From NCBI RefSeq assembly GCF_020283565.1, contig NC_060062.1:8221322-8285321 (forward strand): DNA of 64,000 bases, in the 5' to 3' direction. Positions 61,201 through 64,000 of the stretch are shown here, piece by piece. The notes under the pieces are model-generated. The model was not told the DNA's origin. It worked only from the letters and a program-made list of their open reading frames with translations, and did no database searches. Within the stretch, counting starts at the first letter, position 1. Each line of letters opens with the position of its first letter. The stretch comes from Trifolium pratense (taxonomy: Eukaryota; Streptophyta; Magnoliopsida; Fabales; Fabaceae). The translations under genes were made by a program, and so were the position numbers.

Positions 61201-63588
61201 ATGAGAAAATGAGTTACATCCAGGAAGTACATAAGGCTTATACAGACAGTTAAAAAAACAGCTTACTAGTATAACTAACTTTTACATCTAGATTTTGCAT
61301 CATGCCGAATCACTTTGCAGTGAAATGTGACATCAGTTTTGTACTTTGGCTATTTTCTTGTGTTTGGTTTAGATTATCAGTAGAATTGATCCTGCTGAAA
61401 TGGATCCACTGAAAAGCATTCATAGAGTAACTTTGTCATCAATTGGATGTTAATAGGTCCATATAAATTTGAAATCAAGGAGTACGACGGGAGTCTGCCT
61501 AGTTTGGTCTCGAGGCCACAGTCATGGACAAAGGTTTTAGTTAAAAGCACCTCAATAATTCAATACTGATTTCCCTTACTGAAGTTAATTCAAAATTTTT
61601 AAAAAGAACTTTATATTAGTCATGTAATTATAATTATGTATATAACTTGTGTTGAGATAACTCTACAAATCAAAATATTGGTTCTTTTTTTTGTTTATTT
61701 TCGTCGTTTCATTATTGGATGGTAATTTATTAATATTAATGTTAATGATCTCTTGGTCAGCTATGCAGCATTATTTTTGTAGATTTGCCACTTGGAACCG
61801 GTTTTTCATATGCGAAAAATCTCACTGCTAACCGAAGTGACTGGAAATTAGTTCACCATACTCATCAATTTCTTAGGAAGGTAACATTTCCGTCTATCCA
61901 ATTTCTCGAATAAAGACCATAGTTGGCCTCCATCGGGACAAAATTAAAATTAAGTTTGTGGTTGTAACAATTATTACCTGTATTTGTAGTGGCTGATTGA
62001 TCACACTGAATTTCTTTCAAATGAATTCTACATTGGAGCTGATTCATACTCTGGCATTCCTGTCCCCGTTATTGTTCAAGAAATTTCAAATGGTTAGAAA
62101 TTCTAAACGGCTCAATTTTTAAGATGAATTAGTCATTTAAATAATGGTAAATATGATTCCTAAAAGTTTCTTAATCACTTTAACTAGTCCTCTTACTCTA
62201 ATATAAGCAAAGCAAAAAGTTTAGAATATTAAAGTTGACTGTTTGGATTACCACATTTCCTTTCTCTTAAGAACCGGAAAGTTAAGACAACGAAAGCCGA
62301 CTGATATTTTTTTTGTTGATTAACAGGAAATGAAGAAGGTATCAAACCATCGATAAATCTCCAGGTTTCCAACCATAATCTCTTTCTGTTGCTTCTACTA
62401 GCACTTGTTATATGTACTATTAAGCTTAACTAGCATATACATTTTCAGGGATATCTGCTAGGGAACCCCGTAACAACACGAAGAGAAAAAAATTATCGAA
62501 TCCCATATGCTCATGGAATGGGACTCATCTCTGATGAACTCTATGAGGTAATATTTTTATGAACTTAATGTGTATATATGATGGCCATTGATTTAGTTTT
62601 TTTTTAGGTATTAACTTACTTGTATTTTCTTATTGATTATAAGGATTATGTATTTGTACTTGAATTTAAAGAATGATGATATGTTTAATGGTTTACCGTT
62701 ATCTATTGATCAGTCACTGCAGAAAAATTGTAAAGGAGAGTATATTGATGTAGATTCCAAAAATGACTATTGTTTAAGAGATCTCCAGTCCTTTGATGAG
62801 GCAAGTAAACTATCCCAATTTTATCTGTTGTAGCCTCTAATCGTTCAATTTTATCCTTTGTTTAAATTTAAACTACTTAATTTACAAATTTGTGAAGACT
62901 CTTAACTGTGGTAATTTTTGTTACTCTCTTGTTGTTCAAAGACTAAAATTAGAAAATGGTAGAAAGTTTGATCTTAGAAGACTCTTAACTGTAAATCATC
63001 ACCCTTATGATAATGATAATCACTTCTGTTTGCGATATTGTTAAACCATTTCTACTTATCTTCAGAACCTTTCAAGAGTTTATGTGTACAACATTTTGGA
63101 TCGCTTTTGTGAAGATGATTCGCTTCTACGGAGGAGATCATTGATTCAGGAGTTGAAGAAATCTTCTAGTTCTCATCTCACAGTGCCCGAATTAAGCTGC
63201 GAAGTAATTTTTTTATAACTTGTTTAGATTCAAAAACAATTTTTGTCCATAATATTTCAAATTTGATGTTCCCCATTTTCAATAATCTGATCGTAAGATC
63301 TATCTTAATCTTAATCAATAAGATGCAGATACACAAGAACTTACTCGAATCAGATGACATTTGCAACTGAAAGTAAGAAATTACTAATTGAATCACAAGT
63401 GTTCTTTTGTTCTCTTAAGAAGAGAAAATCTTTAATTTGGTCAAATATTTAGGTGGGTTTGATGAGATTGTGCAAATTATCGATTTTCGTAAATAATTTT
63501 GCAGGGTTCAGGACATATGGCTCCTGAGTATACTCCTGAGCAATGTTTTGCCATGTTCACTAAGTGGATATCAAATTTACCTTTGTAA

Positions 63589-64000
63589 ATAAGCAGTTTA
63601 CAATGGCATAGATTAAGTATGGTTATCAATGAGATGTTCATTTGTCGATGATTTTCTTTTTTAAAATTGTAAATATTTGAAAATTTGTAGACTAGGGAAG
63701 TATTTTAAATATAGATGTATTACAAATAATCATCTTTGCTAAATGTTTGATATATCCTGACTAAAAGAGGTGCCCACACATTTAGCGTTCAACCGCCGTA
63801 GTGATGACTAATATGCGTCGATGAACCTATGGGAACACACAAGGTGGATTCTCCTCTACCAACCATGATAAGAAATCTATTTCTAAATTAGAAGATCAAA
63901 CTAATTAATTTAAGTTGTACACAATAAATCAATTTAAACCTTGGTTCCCACAACAAAAACACTAACCAATTAGTAATACTAAAATTGAAACTAAGGTTGA
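63589..64000. other. 3' flank of SCPL copy C
   Basis: Matches the 3' flank of copy B (39037-39375) in order, with a dispersed-repeat piece near 63795-63866 (see 43914-44266). No gene in the part shown. Confidence 0.55.

Larger units (their letters stand above)
59701..63588 (+). pseudogene. SCPL pseudogene C: start lost to Copia, exons 10-12 deleted
   Basis: Only the last 34 bases of exon 1 (59701-59734) remain. Exons 2-9 are open: 60261-60409, 61457-61533, 61761-61880, 61990-62092, 62327-62364, 62449-62547, 62714-62800, 63066-63203. Exons 10-12 are missing between 63204 and 63328, which removes the catalytic Asp (GDHD); exon 13 (from 63329) has a small deletion at its donor, and exon 14 is 63505-63588. 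The nucleophile motif is GADSYSG rather than GGDSYSG. Intron 8 has a GC donor (62801). It lacks the stops of copies A and B, so they arose after the copies separated or were never shared. Confidence 0.88.

Overview
This window is plant nuclear DNA: AT-rich, with many short exons bounded by GT-AG introns, TIR-class NBS-LRR resistance genes, F-box and serine carboxypeptidase-like (SCPL) genes, and Copia and other LTR retrotransposons, a Helitron and MITEs. The families and repeats suggest a papilionoid legume close to Medicago or Trifolium; this is inference, since no marker names the species.

Layout: (1) 577-4621 (-), a complete 13-exon gene for the mitochondrial branched-chain 2-oxoacid dehydrogenase E1-beta subunit. 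(2) 5.9-15.5 kb, SCPL-derived DNA: a fused SCPL exon-2/defensin-like remnant, a young intact Copia element (6429-11243) inserted just after it, and SCPL pseudogene A. (3) 16138-23949 (-), a seven-exon resistance gene whose exons join in frame as TIR-NBS-TIR-NBS-LRR-C-terminal domain. (4) 26.1-28.3 kb (+), a five-unit polyubiquitin gene with a leader intron. (5) 29.2-39.0 kb, a second fused SCPL/defensin-like remnant, a non-autonomous LTR element (29756-33317) and SCPL pseudogene B. (6) 41278-42594 (-), an intact F-box gene. (7) 42.7-48.4 kb, MITEs, SINE-like pieces, a decayed Helitron helicase and a long palindromic element inside an (AT)n tract. (8) 48.8-59.7 kb, a nest in which a tandem, left-truncated Copia array has replaced the 5' end of SCPL copy C, and a non-autonomous LTR element with a cysteine-rich ORF has then inserted into that array. 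(9) 59701-63588, SCPL pseudogene C.

Four host genes look functional (BCKDH E1-beta, the tandem-domain resistance gene, polyubiquitin, F-box). Three long SCPL copies and several short fragments come from repeated local duplication. Each long copy carries different lesions, so no intact SCPL gene remains in the window. Target-site duplications and LTR comparison by eye give an order of insertion: the element at 29756 is oldest (about 2-3% LTR divergence), then the Copia at 54516 (about four differences in 554 bp), then the Copia at 6429 and the element at 49043 (LTRs apparently identical). The most unusual host feature is the tandem TIR-NBS-TIR-NBS-LRR gene. A block upstream of it is duplicated from the upstream region of the E1-beta gene, in the same relative orientation.
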